A stretch of DNA of 64,000 nucleotides from Betaproteobacteria bacterium (GTDB lineage: Bacteria > Bdellovibrionota_B > Oligoflexia > Silvanigrellales > Silvanigrellaceae): positions 1 to 64,000 of the forward strand of contig VGHE01000002.1 of NCBI GenBank assembly GCA_016868315.1. Direction: 5' to 3'. This document shows, in pieces, positions 25,766 to 34,602 of the stretch (position 1 is its first letter; every line of letters begins with the position of its first letter). The notes under the pieces were generated by a model, which was not told the DNA's origin, searched no databases, and was given only the letters and a program-made list of their open reading frames with translations. The translations under genes were made by a program, and so were the position numbers.

Positions 25766-26437
25766 TTAGAAGAATTCCTTCAAGACCGCGTCGAGTCCGG
25801 CAGCGGCCTGGCCTGTTGAGGCGACCATCGCCACTGATTTTTCAAAGTGTTGGTGGTCGACAGACGCTTTTTCAAATCCAAATCGCTCATAGTAGCGGAT
25901 GCCGATTTCTGAATGGAGTGCAAAGCACATATCAGATTGTTCAAAGCGTAGCAGAGCCATCACCGCAAACATCAGCAGTGTTGCGTGCCCTTGTTTTCGG
26001 TGTTCGGGGTGTGTGGCTAACCAGGCTAATCCGGTGAGCTCAGGTGTAAAGCGCAGTGTATTGAGTGTCGCAAGTGGAGCGCCTTCGAGATTCTCCAAGA
26101 CGTAACGCTGCCCACGCAGGTGGTTTTTGTTCGTGGCGTAGGAATCAACAAATTCGTTGAGTGTGCGGCCAGCGCCCCACGCATCGAAGCCAAAGGGCAA
26201 AACATTGGTGCTTTCGTCGAGCGCCAAAGGACGGATGCGGGCGAGCGGGGTGAACCGCTTGCTTCCGCGCGGACCGCCGTTGTCATCGAACATGTTACTC
26301 GGTCGAATCCATAAATCATTGCGCGGATTGTCGTACAGCGCGAGATACACCGTATGTGGTTCGAAAGTCTCGGAGTGAAGTGATTTTCCGAGCGCCAGGT
26401 AATGCATACCTTTGTGGTGTTGATAGAGAGTCCACAT
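25766..26437 (-). CDS. DUF1653-GNAT acetyltransferase fusion
   Basis: 223 residues, cytoplasmic. The first 55 residues match DUF1653 (YQHHKGMHYLALGKSLHSET...VYLALYD...LWIRPSNMF), a small domain of unknown role. From about residue 85 the protein is a GNAT N-acyltransferase, with the acetyl-CoA loop HPEHRKQGHATLL near 155 and the C-terminal YYERFGFEK typical of the fold. GGAAGG precedes the ATG by 10 bases. The gene stands 69 bases behind the SDR gene. What it acetylates is unknown; fusion to DUF1653 suggests that domain has a substrate-recognition role. Confidence 0.75.
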   Translation of the reverse strand: MWTLYQHHKGMHYLALGKSLHSETFEPHTVYLALYDNPRNDLWIRPSNMFDDNGGPRGSKRFTPLARIRPLALDESTNVLPFGFDAWGAGRTLNEFVDSYATNKNHLRGQRYVLENLEGAPLATLNTLRFTPELTGLAWLATHPEHRKQGHATLLMFAVMALLRFEQSDMCFALHSEIGIRYYERFGFEKASVDHQHFEKSVAMVASTGQAAAGLDAVLKEFF

Positions 26438-26506
26438 GATTTTGCGCCTTCCATGGCATCGTGGCGTTAGCGTGCGTGTGTCGACTGTTTGCAGTGTACC
26501 ACATTC

Positions 26507-27301
26507 TCAGATCGCGCCAATGCGGCCACCGTCGACCTGAAGACTCACACCCGTAATGTACCCAGCCTCACGGCTGGCGAGGAACGCAAGCGCAGCCGCC
26601 ACTTCCTCGGGACGTGCAAATCGATGCATGGGAACCTGCTTGAGCCAGTTCTCGCGAATGACCTCGGGGCTGGTGGCCGAGCGGGTTGCGGATGCCTGTG
26701 CCAAAGCTGAGAGGCGTTCTGTTTCGGTGTAACCTGGTAGAACGTTGTTTACCGTAATGCCATGCGGAGCGAGCTCTTGAGAGAGGGTCTTTGCGAAGCC
26801 CGCAACGGCGGCGCGAATGGTGTTGCTCACACCCAGATTGGGGATCGGTATGCGCACTGAAGTTGAAATGACGTTGATAATTCTGCCAAAGCGTTTCGAT
26901 CTCATGGCCGGGGCGAGCTTCTTGCAGAGCTGGAGCTGAGCCAGCACATGTGTATGCAGCGCACTTTCAAAAGCCGACGGCTCAGCCTCAAGCAGTGGCC
27001 CTGCGGCAGGGCCTCCGGCGTTGTTGATAAGAATATCGATTGTTCCCCAGGTGCTCAGAATGTTCTCGAGAGCAGAATCGAGTTCCACGGCATGTGAAAC
27101 ATCGGCTGCAACGCAGAGGTGCTGTTCTGGCGAGGTAAGGGTCGAGCGAACCTTTTCGAGTGCCTCACGATTGCGCGCAAGCAACACAACACGCGCTCCC
27201 TGTTGCGCCAAAAGCTGCGCAGTGGCTTTGCCAATGCCCTGTGATGCGCCGCAAACCAGAGCGTTGAGCCCACTCAAATCAAAAAGAGCCGCTGAGGTCA
27301 T
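26507..27301 (-). CDS. Short-chain dehydrogenase/reductase with atypical catalytic site
   Basis: 264 residues. The Rossmann cofactor motif GASQGIGK and NNAGGP are standard for classical SDR enzymes (FabG-like). The usual YxxxK pair is replaced: where SxxxNYxxSK is expected the protein has LGVSNTIRAAVAGFAK, so Tyr is Ser and Lys is Arg. The end (PGYTET and GVSLQVDGG) is normal. A subgroup of SDR proteins with this SNxxR pattern is known, but its catalysis is not settled. The gene starts 5 bases after the flavin monooxygenase stop and is in the same operon. It may oxidise or reduce an intermediate of that pathway. Confidence 0.85.
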   Translation of the reverse strand: MTSAALFDLSGLNALVCGASQGIGKATAQLLAQQGARVVLLARNREALEKVRSTLTSPEQHLCVAADVSHAVELDSALENILSTWGTIDILINNAGGPAAGPLLEAEPSAFESALHTHVLAQLQLCKKLAPAMRSKRFGRIINVISTSVRIPIPNLGVSNTIRAAVAGFAKTLSQELAPHGITVNNVLPGYTETERLSALAQASATRSATSPEVIRENWLKQVPMHRFARPEEVAAALAFLASREAGYITGVSLQVDGGRIGAI

Positions 27302-27306
27302 AATTT

Positions 27307-28527
27307 TTACTTTCCGTTTACAAGGGGGGCGACAAAGCGTTGGAAGTCGCGCATCGATGTAATGACCTCCTGGCTGTTGTGATTGAAGAAATCAAACCAC
27401 AGCATCAGGCGGTCGTCTGTGTGAAAGCGCTCTTTGAGCTGTGTTGCGATTTCAACGGCATTTCCCACAAGCGCGTTGTTGACTGCATTTTCGATACGCG
27501 CTGGGTCGAGGGTGCCTTCAAGAGCATTCCAGTAGGTGTTCAGCGCTTTTCGAGCCTTCTCGTGGGCTCGTGCGCTCTGCTGGGCTGAGCTCAAACCGGG
27601 AGTGGCATCGAGAAAAACCAGAACAGTGCGCGGCATGAAGGAGCGACGCCAGGTTCCACCTGCGGGGTGAAAGGTCGCGGGCATGCGGGCATGCGCACGT
27701 TCAATTTCCTCACCCGGGGTGATGGACAAGTTAAGCACACCACAGGGCATCAGCGTATTGGCGAAGTCTTGAATTTTGGACTCGTGCGAGCCCACGTAAA
27801 GTTGCAGCGCATCGAATGGAGTTTCTTTCGGAATCACTCCCGTGCGTGCAAACGTCCAGCGGTTGTCAAAGCGGATTTGAGTTGCATCTGGTTGTCCTGC
27901 AGCTTCGCAGACGCGAGTCCAGTCGGAGTCGCTGCGCATGTCTTGGCGAGTGAGAAGTGTGGGCGTCACGTCGGCCGATGAGAACACGTCGCCCCGCAAG
28001 AATCTGAGAAAGATTTCGAGCGCCTCAGAAAAAATCTTGCCTTTTAGAGCAGGCCAAGCGTTTTTTTCAGCCTCATTGCGCGGAACGATTCCAAATGGCG
28101 CGCTTGAAAACGGGAAACGACCGGCAGCGACTCCAAGGTGGATTTTGCGGTGTGCATCGGGGGTAAATTGATGCAAGCTCAAGAACGACTTGAGCGCTTC
28201 AGCGTGGGCAATGGGGCCGCCGTTGCAGAACAGGCTTTTAATAGCAGCACCGATTTCAATTTTGTTGGTGCGGGCAAAAATGTGGGGCGCGAGCAGCAGT
28301 ACGTCGGTGTTGAGACCAATCTCGCCTACAAAATTTGGAATCACGGCACCTGGATTGTGCTTTTGCACCTCGCACGAGAGATGGCTTTCAGCAATCCACG
28401 CAACACCATAGCCAAGATCATCTGCTGCTTCGACCTGCTCAAAAAAATTGCGAAACATCTCACGTTCGTTAGGCATCACGCCATTCACGGGTGTCTGGCA
28501 AATGGAGAAGAAAACATCGAAGAGCAT
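27307..28527 (-). CDS. Luciferase-like (LLM class) flavin-dependent monooxygenase
   Basis: 406 residues from ATG 28527; AGG lies about 8 bases upstream, while the GTG two codons earlier has too short a spacing. The protein has the bacterial luciferase TIM-barrel pattern: VEAADDLGYGVAWIAESHL near residue 35, VLLLAPHIFARTNKIEIGAAI near 80, and HLGVAAGRFPF in the FMN-binding region near 135. Such enzymes oxidise organic substrates with reduced FMN and oxygen. It is the first gene of a two-gene operon with the SDR and is divergent from kynurenine formamidase with about 50 bases between. A role in tryptophan-derived or other aromatic catabolism is an inference from this context. Confidence 0.8.
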   Translation of the reverse strand: MLFDVFFSICQTPVNGVMPNEREMFRNFFEQVEAADDLGYGVAWIAESHLSCEVQKHNPGAVIPNFVGEIGLNTDVLLLAPHIFARTNKIEIGAAIKSLFCNGGPIAHAEALKSFLSLHQFTPDAHRKIHLGVAAGRFPFSSAPFGIVPRNEAEKNAWPALKGKIFSEALEIFLRFLRGDVFSSADVTPTLLTRQDMRSDSDWTRVCEAAGQPDATQIRFDNRWTFARTGVIPKETPFDALQLYVGSHESKIQDFANTLMPCGVLNLSITPGEEIERAHARMPATFHPAGGTWRRSFMPRTVLVFLDATPGLSSAQQSARAHEKARKALNTYWNALEGTLDPARIENAVNNALVGNAVEIATQLKERFHTDDRLMLWFDFFNHNSQEVITSMRDFQRFVAPLVNGK

Positions 28528-28581
28528 TGACACGACCTTTCCCAGCTGGTCACATGCAGTGGAATTGTGAGGTGAGAGCCG

Positions 28582-29229
28582 ATGCAGGGTCTTCTATACG
28601 ATATTTCACCAAAACTCACGCCCCGGACAGCCGTATTTCCGGGCGATACTCCCCTGAGCCAGAAAACGCTTTTGAGCTTTGAGCAGGGGCATCACTTGAT
28701 GCTTTCAGCTTTGGAAAGCACTGTTCATATTGGCGCACATGCCGACGCCCCCTGCCACTATCATGCATCTGGGGAAGATATTTCGCGACGCGATCTGCGC
28801 CGCTATCTGGGTTTGTGTCAGGTCATTCATGTCCAACTGAGCCATCCCCAGCAGCGGATTTCTCCTGAGCATCTCGCCGGACGAAGTATCACGGCTCCTC
28901 GGGTTTTGTTTCGCACACAAACCTTCCCAAATCCTGAGCGCTGGCGCGATGACTTCGCCTCGCTGAGTCCAGAACTCGTTGTTTGGCTTTCACAGCGTGG
29001 GGTGTGCACGGTGGGTATCGACACGCCGTCGGTGGATCCCCACGACTCCAAGCAGCTCGAGAGTCATCAGGCACTCTTTGAGCATGACCTTGCCGTTCTC
29101 GAGGGACTTGTTCTCGATCAGGTACCCGAAGGCGAATATACGCTCATTGCTTTGCCCCTCAGCCTTGAAGGCTTCGACGCTTCGCCTGTGCGTGCCGTGT
29201 TGCTGCCTGCTCGGACCGCCATCGTCTGA
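28582..29229 (+). CDS. kynB: Kynurenine formamidase (cyclase family)
   Basis: 215 residues, close to the usual length. The metal-binding signature HxGxHxDxPxH appears as HIGAHADAPCHYH (His49, His53, Asp55). The second block is GIDTPSVDPHDSK, with a downstream ESH. These fit the manganese- or zinc-dependent hydrolase that converts N-formylkynurenine to kynurenine and formate; other cyclase-family members act on isatin or cyclic amides. GAGG lies 10 bases before the ATG. No tryptophan 2,3-dioxygenase or kynureninase is in the window. The gene is divergent from the monooxygenase-SDR pair, which may share its regulation. Confidence 0.8.
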   Translation: MQGLLYDISPKLTPRTAVFPGDTPLSQKTLLSFEQGHHLMLSALESTVHIGAHADAPCHYHASGEDISRRDLRRYLGLCQVIHVQLSHPQQRISPEHLAGRSITAPRVLFRTQTFPNPERWRDDFASLSPELVVWLSQRGVCTVGIDTPSVDPHDSKQLESHQALFEHDLAVLEGLVLDQVPEGEYTLIALPLSLEGFDASPVRAVLLPARTAIV

Positions 29230-29288
29230 ACCAAAAGTGTTGCGGCATGAATGTTGCTCAGCCCTGGGTAGGAGAGAGGGGGTGCGTC

Positions 29289-30068
29289 ATGTTCCGCATC
29301 AATCTGATGACCAGTTTGCAACACAGAGGCCGAAGATCACTAGGAGTTTCAGTACCACGCATTCTGCTGGCAGCCGCCACGGGCGTTGTGGCTTTTGCCT
29401 TGTGGGCCTGTGGTTCCAGTAATTTCCGTGGTGCCGGCTCCGAGAATCCCGCTCCCCCGCCCACGGGCAACGAGTTGGAAAAGTCGCCTCCTGAGTACGG
29501 AGAACAGCAGAAAGCACCGGAAAGAGAGGAAACTTCTCCCGATCCGCGTCGCAGTATCGTGCTTCAAGTTACGGGACTTCAACCCGAGGCCTGGTGGAAC
29601 AACTGTCTAAAAGTTGAACTGGGTGGAAAATCGTTCGACATCGCCTGCACCAGGGAAAACAGTGTGGTTGGAAAAGTCGTGCGTATTCCTATTCCTGATG
29701 GTGTGAATTGTCCTGTGTTGAATCTGAAAATCGAATCGTTCGTGAACGTGGGCACAGAGTGCGCAGAGCGGAGGAAGATCGGTCAGACCTGCAATGGTCC
29801 ATTTGAATCGACGCCGCGCCACGTTCGGTCACACGACAAGGCCTCCGATCGCGTTCATTTTGTGCTCACCGAGGCGGCGCAATCTGGGAATGGTAAATTG
29901 ATCCGGGTGCACTTCGAGGATCAACCGACAGAGAGTATCACCCTCGCGAAAAATGACCCGACGCGCACACGCGAGCTTGGGATCGACTTCAATGATGCTG
30001 TTTTCGACATCAAAACGCTGGAGCTGCCCTTTGAAATTCAGGGTGCAGCAGGTACAAAGTGTCGTTGA
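29289..30068 (+). CDS. Predicted lipoprotein, unknown function
   Basis: 259 residues from ATG 29289, with GAGAGGGGG just upstream; an earlier ATG at 29247 has no such site. The signal ends FALWAC. A Pro/Glu-rich linker (about 30-65) leads into a domain that appears beta-rich, with paired cysteines (EAWWNNCLKVELGGK, ECAERRKIGQTC). No family is recognised. It lies 60 bases before the Dam methylase gene and is not clearly linked in function. Confidence 0.65.
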   Translation: MFRINLMTSLQHRGRRSLGVSVPRILLAAATGVVAFALWACGSSNFRGAGSENPAPPPTGNELEKSPPEYGEQQKAPEREETSPDPRRSIVLQVTGLQPEAWWNNCLKVELGGKSFDIACTRENSVVGKVVRIPIPDGVNCPVLNLKIESFVNVGTECAERRKIGQTCNGPFESTPRHVRSHDKASDRVHFVLTEAAQSGNGKLIRVHFEDQPTESITLAKNDPTRTRELGIDFNDAVFDIKTLELPFEIQGAAGTKCR

Positions 30069-30128
30069 CAGAACGGTCTCCCGAAATGGTGTTGGAGTCG
30101 TTCGGCTCTGCACCTCAAGGAGACACCC

Positions 30129-30956
30129 ATGCTTTTCAACATCAGCGATCGGGCACGTCCGGTTCTGAAGTGGGCAGGGGGTAAGTCGGCTCTTCTGGAG
30201 CAACTCGTTCCACATTTTCCGCAGAGCTTTGACCGCTACATCGAGCCTTTTTTGGGCGGTGGAGCGGTTTTTTTTAGTTTGTGTCCGGGAGTTCGTGCGC
30301 TGTTGAACGAGCTCAATCCTGAGCTCTTCAATCTGTATTGTGTCATCCGTGATAAGCCCGACCAGCTTATGCAGCAGCTCGATGAATTCGCCCAACGCTA
30401 TTCCAAAGAGTTTTATTATGAGCTGCGCTCTCAAGCGCCGCGAACCGCAGTTGCTCGCGCTGCGCGCACGCTCTTTCTGAACAAAACGGGCTTCAATGGG
30501 CTCTACCGGCAGAATGCTCGTGGTCAGTTCAACGTTCCTTTTGGTCACCGTAAGAAGTGCCCAGCACTGTATAATAGCGAAAATATCCGTGTGGTCAGCC
30601 GCCGATTGGCTGAAGCAGAAATCAATAATGCAGACTTTGCAACGGTCATTGCGCAGGCAGGAGAAGGTGATTTCCTTTACTGCGATCCGCCCTACGAACC
30701 TCTGTCGGCCACCTCATCGTTTAATTCCTACACGAGTGTTGGATTCAATCGCAGTGAGCAGAAAAGATTGCACGACGAGCTTGCCAAGGCTGTTGCGCGA
30801 GGCGCACACGTAGCACTCTCGAACTCTGTGGCACCCTATGTCGTTGAGCTCTACGCCCACTGGGATGTGCGTCGCGTGAAGGCTCGACGTACCATAAATT
30901 CTATTGCAGGGCGTCGGGGAGAAATTGATGAGTTCTTGGTTTTGATGAAACCATAA
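30129..30956 (+). CDS. dam: Dam-type DNA adenine methylase
   Basis: 275 residues of the class D12 N6-adenine methyltransferases. The SAM site PVLKWAGGK lies near residue 12, then IEPFLGGGAVFF, and the catalytic DPPY at Asp186 in YCDPPYEPLS. NKTGFNGLYR and the C-terminal RRTINSIAGRR block are typical of Dam/MboIIA-type enzymes that methylate GATC. AAGGAG precedes the ATG. No restriction endonuclease lies nearby, so it is probably an orphan housekeeping or regulatory methylase rather than half of a restriction system; the recognition site is not proved by sequence. Confidence 0.9.
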   Translation: MLFNISDRARPVLKWAGGKSALLEQLVPHFPQSFDRYIEPFLGGGAVFFSLCPGVRALLNELNPELFNLYCVIRDKPDQLMQQLDEFAQRYSKEFYYELRSQAPRTAVARAARTLFLNKTGFNGLYRQNARGQFNVPFGHRKKCPALYNSENIRVVSRRLAEAEINNADFATVIAQAGEGDFLYCDPPYEPLSATSSFNSYTSVGFNRSEQKRLHDELAKAVARGAHVALSNSVAPYVVELYAHWDVRRVKARRTINSIAGRRGEIDEFLVLMKP

Positions 30957-30988
30957 GAAGCGTCCGTTCTTTTGTGCCTAAAGAGAAT

Positions 30989-31555
30989 TCACTTGCTTTT
31001 CAAACATGACTCGAGAGAGCCGCTGTCCTTCAATTTGCCAATCAAGCGATTTGAAACATTGCTGCCATTGCTGTCGGAGAATATTTCGGAATGCTCCATT
31101 TGTGCAACAGCTGCAAAAAGTTCAAACTGAATCTCGTTGCTGCAGCCAATTATTTCTGCGAGTCCGCGTAAATGTGCTCCATCCCCTTGCGCAGCCTGTT
31201 TGTTGAGCTCGTTGAGATTCATTGAAACATATGCTTCGCGCTCAATCTTTTTCGCCTCTGCAGAACTCAGCTCAGCATCATTGCAATTGGAGGTGCCCGA
31301 GGTGAGAGCCCCTGTGTATGAGAAATTTAAGAAATTCAAGTTCGTTGTTGCGCCGAGCATTTGCAGGAATGTATTATTTCTGACTTTCTCTTCGGCGAAG
31401 ATAACGCTCGCAGGTCCACAGCCCGCCATTCCATACGCAGGAGCTTTGTATTTTTGATTCGACTTGTTTTGCGTAGCCTGTGCATGCAGCTGCATTGGTA
31501 AAAGGGCTATAATTGCGGGGGCAAGTTGCTTTAGGAGAGTTTTCACGGAGTTCAT
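30989..31555 (-). CDS. DUF3015 family secreted protein
   Basis: 188 residues, signal peptide ending LHAQA. The DUF3015 pattern is clear: YGMAGCGPASVIF, LTSGTSNCN, then REAYVSMNLNELNKQAAQGDG, LRGLAEIIGC and HSEIFSD. The family is periplasmic or secreted and of unknown function. The start overlaps the upstream DUF3015 gene by 4 bases, so the two are made together. Its closest relative in the window is the product of 43259-43795, which is also second in a DUF3015 pair. Confidence 0.85.
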   Translation of the reverse strand: MNSVKTLLKQLAPAIIALLPMQLHAQATQNKSNQKYKAPAYGMAGCGPASVIFAEEKVRNNTFLQMLGATTNLNFLNFSYTGALTSGTSNCNDAELSSAEAKKIEREAYVSMNLNELNKQAAQGDGAHLRGLAEIIGCSNEIQFELFAAVAQMEHSEIFSDSNGSNVSNRLIGKLKDSGSLESCLKSK

Positions 31556-32187
31556 CGTGTTGCTCCTTTCGATGGAGGAACAGCGATGTTCTTACAGCCT
31601 TGAGCTAGATCTGCATGTTTGGCAAGTGTTTCACGCATTGTGTCTAATGCTGCTACTGCACCCGGTGCGGCGAAAATACGTTCGTGTTCTGCTTGTGCCA
31701 CTTTGCGCAAGGATTCTTGCTGCGAAGAGGGGCAACCAAAGAGTTCGAGGAGCGTGCTCAGATGAGTTCCGTCACCCTGTGCGACTTCTCTCGAGAGGGA
31801 CGCATAGTTGACAAACATAAACCGCTCTTGCTCCGTGGCTACAGCAAGTTCTTGCGCATCGGGCTTACAGTTTGATGTGCCAAGACTCATGGCTATTGCG
31901 GGGTGGGCACCAACAATTACTGCTACAGCTGTCGCGCGGCGACCACCTGCTTCAAGCATTGCAACCGCGAGTGGTTGTCCTCCGGCAATCATGTATACGA
32001 CCGTAGCCGCACTCACAGAAGGAGCCATGAAGTTTATTCCCGCGGCAAGAAGCTGTGAATCTTCTTTTTTCACGAACACTGAACCTACGCCGCAGCCCGC
32101 AGCACCGTAATTTCGTTCAGCCCACGCCGAGCTGAAGGGCAGCATGCACGTAAGGAACAGGGCAGGGTAGAGCAGAGAGCTTCGCAT
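31552..32187 (-). CDS. DUF3015 family secreted protein with hydrophobic insertion
   Basis: 211 residues from ATG 32187 with GGAG 8 bases upstream. The signal peptide ends SSAWA. DUF3015 blocks: YGAAGCGVGSVF, LGTSNCKPDA, FVNYASLSREVAQGDG, LFGC and AEHERIFAAPGAVAALDTMR. Between the first two blocks lies a hydrophobic Ala/Val-rich stretch (about residues 50-95) absent from the relative at 42744-43259. This stretch could span or lie in a membrane, which makes this copy odd. First gene of the minus-strand pair. Confidence 0.85.
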   Translation of the reverse strand: MRSSLLYPALFLTCMLPFSSAWAERNYGAAGCGVGSVFVKKEDSQLLAAGINFMAPSVSAATVVYMIAGGQPLAVAMLEAGGRRATAVAVIVGAHPAIAMSLGTSNCKPDAQELAVATEQERFMFVNYASLSREVAQGDGTHLSTLLELFGCPSSQQESLRKVAQAEHERIFAAPGAVAALDTMRETLAKHADLAQGCKNIAVPPSKGATR

Positions 32188-32262
32188 CCTTGATGCTCCT
32201 GACAAAAACCGTTTTTAAAAACTTGTTGTGTGCGCCAACCCTAGCGGGCAAGTGATTTATTT

Positions 32263-32829
32263 TCAAGCAGGCAAGCGTTTGAGTCGGCGTGGAGCGCGGC
32301 GCACCGGCATTTTGGACTTTCTTTCATCAAGCATCTTTAATTTTGTGCTGGATTGAGTTGGTTTGAGCTTTACTTCAAGAATCCAACCCTTGGTTTTGTC
32401 GGTGTACAGGAACGAGTGTTCATCGTGCGGTACAAGTCGGAACATGCCGGCGTTGAGTGCGGCAACTTCACCGCCCACGCGGGCACCATCGTTGTTGGCC
32501 GAGATGCGCAGCATTTGAGTTTTACGAAAGTGGTTGGGCTCGCTTTCGAGAACCACTCGAATCCCGCGGCCGCGCAAAGCAACTGAGGTTGAGCCGCGCA
32601 GGTTGACCTTCACTTCCTGGGCGCTCAGTTCGGTTTTGCGGTCGGGTGAAAGCAGGCGTGCCGATGCGAAGTACGCATAGGTTTCGTCTGCAGCTTCGGT
32701 TGAAGGCTGTTTTTTCGGGGAGTTGTCTTGAGCCCTGGCAATGCTCAGCGGAGCGGCTGTGGCGAGTGCAAAGCAGGCCAGGCGCGACACCTTAAGGGTC
32801 TTCTTGATCTTGGCAAAGAAGTTCAACAT
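32263..32829 (-). CDS. Small secreted basic protein, unknown function
   Basis: 188 residues with a signal peptide ending LSIARA. The mature protein is predicted to be mostly beta strands (VKVNLRGSTSVALRGRG, MLRISANNDGARVGGEV) and ends in a strongly basic tail (PVRRAPRRLKRLP). I do not recognise a family. It is 75 bases upstream of the DUF3015 pair on the same strand and could be in the same operon, and it is divergent from ettA. Confidence 0.6.
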   Translation of the reverse strand: MLNFFAKIKKTLKVSRLACFALATAAPLSIARAQDNSPKKQPSTEAADETYAYFASARLLSPDRKTELSAQEVKVNLRGSTSVALRGRGIRVVLESEPNHFRKTQMLRISANNDGARVGGEVAALNAGMFRLVPHDEHSFLYTDKTKGWILEVKLKPTQSSTKLKMLDERKSKMPVRRAPRRLKRLPA

Positions 32830-32901
32830 AACCGTTGGGCTCTCTTTCTGCCCCGAATGGGGTTGCTTAATATTGCCTCAAAATAGCCCAGGAGTCCCCG
32901 A

Positions 32902-34572
32902 ATGGCAAATTACATCTTCAACATGGTGAACTTGCGTAAGGTCATCAATGGCAAGGAAATCATCAAAGGCATGTACCTTTCCTTCCTTCCGGGGGCCAAG
33001 ATTGGAGTCATTGGCAACAACGGTGCCGGTAAATCGACTCTTTTGCGCATTATGGCGGGCGTCGACACGAACTTTTCGGGCGAGGCCTTTCCAGCTAAGG
33101 GCATCAAGGTGGGTTACCTGCCTCAGGAGCCTGAGCTGAACGCTGAGAAAAATGTTCAGCAGAACATCGAAGAGGCTTTCGCAGAAACCAAAGCCCTTCT
33201 GCAGAAATTTGAAGACCTCAACATGAAGATGTGTGAGCCACTTGATGATGCTGAAATGCAAAAGGTCATCAACGAGGCTGCGCGAGTTCAAGATCAACTC
33301 GATGCCTGCAATGCCTGGGAACTCGACCGCACCATTGAAATAGCCATGGATGCATTGCGCTGTCCGCCCGCAGAGGCCGATGTAAAAAATCTTTCGGGTG
33401 GTGAAAAACGCCGCGTTGCGTTGTGTCGCCTGCTGCTCTCCAAGCCCGACATGTTGCTTCTCGATGAGCCCACCAACCACCTCGATGCTGAATCGGTGCA
33501 GTGGCTTGAGCGCCATTTGAAGGAATTCCCCGGAACTGTGGTGTGTGTAACGCACGACCGCTACTTCCTGGATAACGTCACCGAATGGGTTCTTGAGCTC
33601 GACCGTGGTGAAGGAATTCCGTGGCACACCAACTACAGCGCCTGGTTGGAGCAAAAAATCAAACGCTTGGGTGAAGAGGAAAAGCAAGAATCCGTGCGCC
33701 AGAAGACCCTCAAGCGCGAGCTCGAGTGGGTTCAAATGAGCCCGAAGGCGCGTCAGGCCAAAGCCAAATGGCGTGTTTCGGCATATCAGCAGATGGTCAA
33801 TGAATCGAACGAGCAATACGAAACCATCAAGGAGTTGCCCTTCCCACCCGCTCCACGCTTGGGTGATGTGGTTGTTGAAGCAGAGAATCTGACCAAAGGC
33901 TTCGGCGATAAGCTTCTGTTTGACAACCTGAGCTTCAAACTTCCTCCGGGAGGCATTGTGGGTGTGATTGGTGCCAACGGTGCAGGTAAATCAACCCTTT
34001 TCAAAATGATTGTGGGTCTCGAGAAACCCGACGGTGGTGCTCTGCGTCTCGGTGATACCGTCAAGGTGTCCTACGTCGACCAAAACCGTGAAACTCTCTC
34101 GGGCAACAAAACCGTGTTCGACGAGCTCTCGGGTGGTCGCGATCTCCTTCCCGTGGGTAACCGTGAAATTGCATCGCGCTCCTATATTGCGAGCTTTGGG
34201 TTCCGCGGCTCAGACCAGCAGAAGCTTGTGGGCAATCTTTCGGGAGGCGAACGCAATCGTCTGAACCTCGCCAAGCTCATTATGAACGGCGGAAACCTGC
34301 TGCTTCTCGACGAACCGACCAACGACCTCGATGTGGACACCCTGCGTGCACTTGAAGATGGCCTTGTGAACTTCCCCGGCTGTGCAGTGGTCATTTCCCA
34401 TGACCGCTGGTTCCTCGACCGCATTGCAACGCACATTATGTCGTTCGAAGGCGACAGCCGCGTGGTTTGGTTCGAGGGGAACTACCAAGACTACATCGAA
34501 GACAAGCGCCGCCGCCTGGGTGATGATGCGGTCAATCCAAAGCGCATCAAATACAAGCCCCTGATTCGCTGA
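32902..34572 (+). CDS. ettA: Energy-dependent translational throttle protein EttA (ABC-F)
   Basis: 556 residues, the family length. Two ABC domains: Walker A GNNGAGKST and GANGAGKST, signatures NLSGGEKRRVAL and NLSGGERNRLNL, Walker B LLLLDEPTNHLD and LLLLDEPTNDLD. No transmembrane region. Between the domains lies the charged P-site tRNA-interaction linker (ELEWVQMSPKARQAKAK), and the arm region in domain 1 is present. EttA binds the ribosomal E site and gates entry into elongation according to the ATP/ADP ratio. AGGAG precedes the ATG. It appears monocistronic, ending in a hairpin. Confidence 0.95.
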   Translation: MANYIFNMVNLRKVINGKEIIKGMYLSFLPGAKIGVIGNNGAGKSTLLRIMAGVDTNFSGEAFPAKGIKVGYLPQEPELNAEKNVQQNIEEAFAETKALLQKFEDLNMKMCEPLDDAEMQKVINEAARVQDQLDACNAWELDRTIEIAMDALRCPPAEADVKNLSGGEKRRVALCRLLLSKPDMLLLDEPTNHLDAESVQWLERHLKEFPGTVVCVTHDRYFLDNVTEWVLELDRGEGIPWHTNYSAWLEQKIKRLGEEEKQESVRQKTLKRELEWVQMSPKARQAKAKWRVSAYQQMVNESNEQYETIKELPFPPAPRLGDVVVEAENLTKGFGDKLLFDNLSFKLPPGGIVGVIGANGAGKSTLFKMIVGLEKPDGGALRLGDTVKVSYVDQNRETLSGNKTVFDELSGGRDLLPVGNREIASRSYIASFGFRGSDQQKLVGNLSGGERNRLNLAKLIMNGGNLLLLDEPTNDLDVDTLRALEDGLVNFPGCAVVISHDRWFLDRIATHIMSFEGDSRVVWFEGNYQDYIEDKRRRLGDDAVNPKRIKYKPLIR

Positions 34573-34602
34573 TGTTAGTAAAACACTTGTTTTTACAGTA
34601 AT

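Noticed and set aside
30129-30956. Dam methylase as half of a restriction-modification system.
   Set aside because: No endonuclease-like gene is adjacent; neighbours are a lipoprotein and DUF3015 genes.
32878-33816. A 312-codon minus-strand frame opposite ettA.
   Set aside because: ettA is a conserved full-length gene on the other strand; the frame shows no family.
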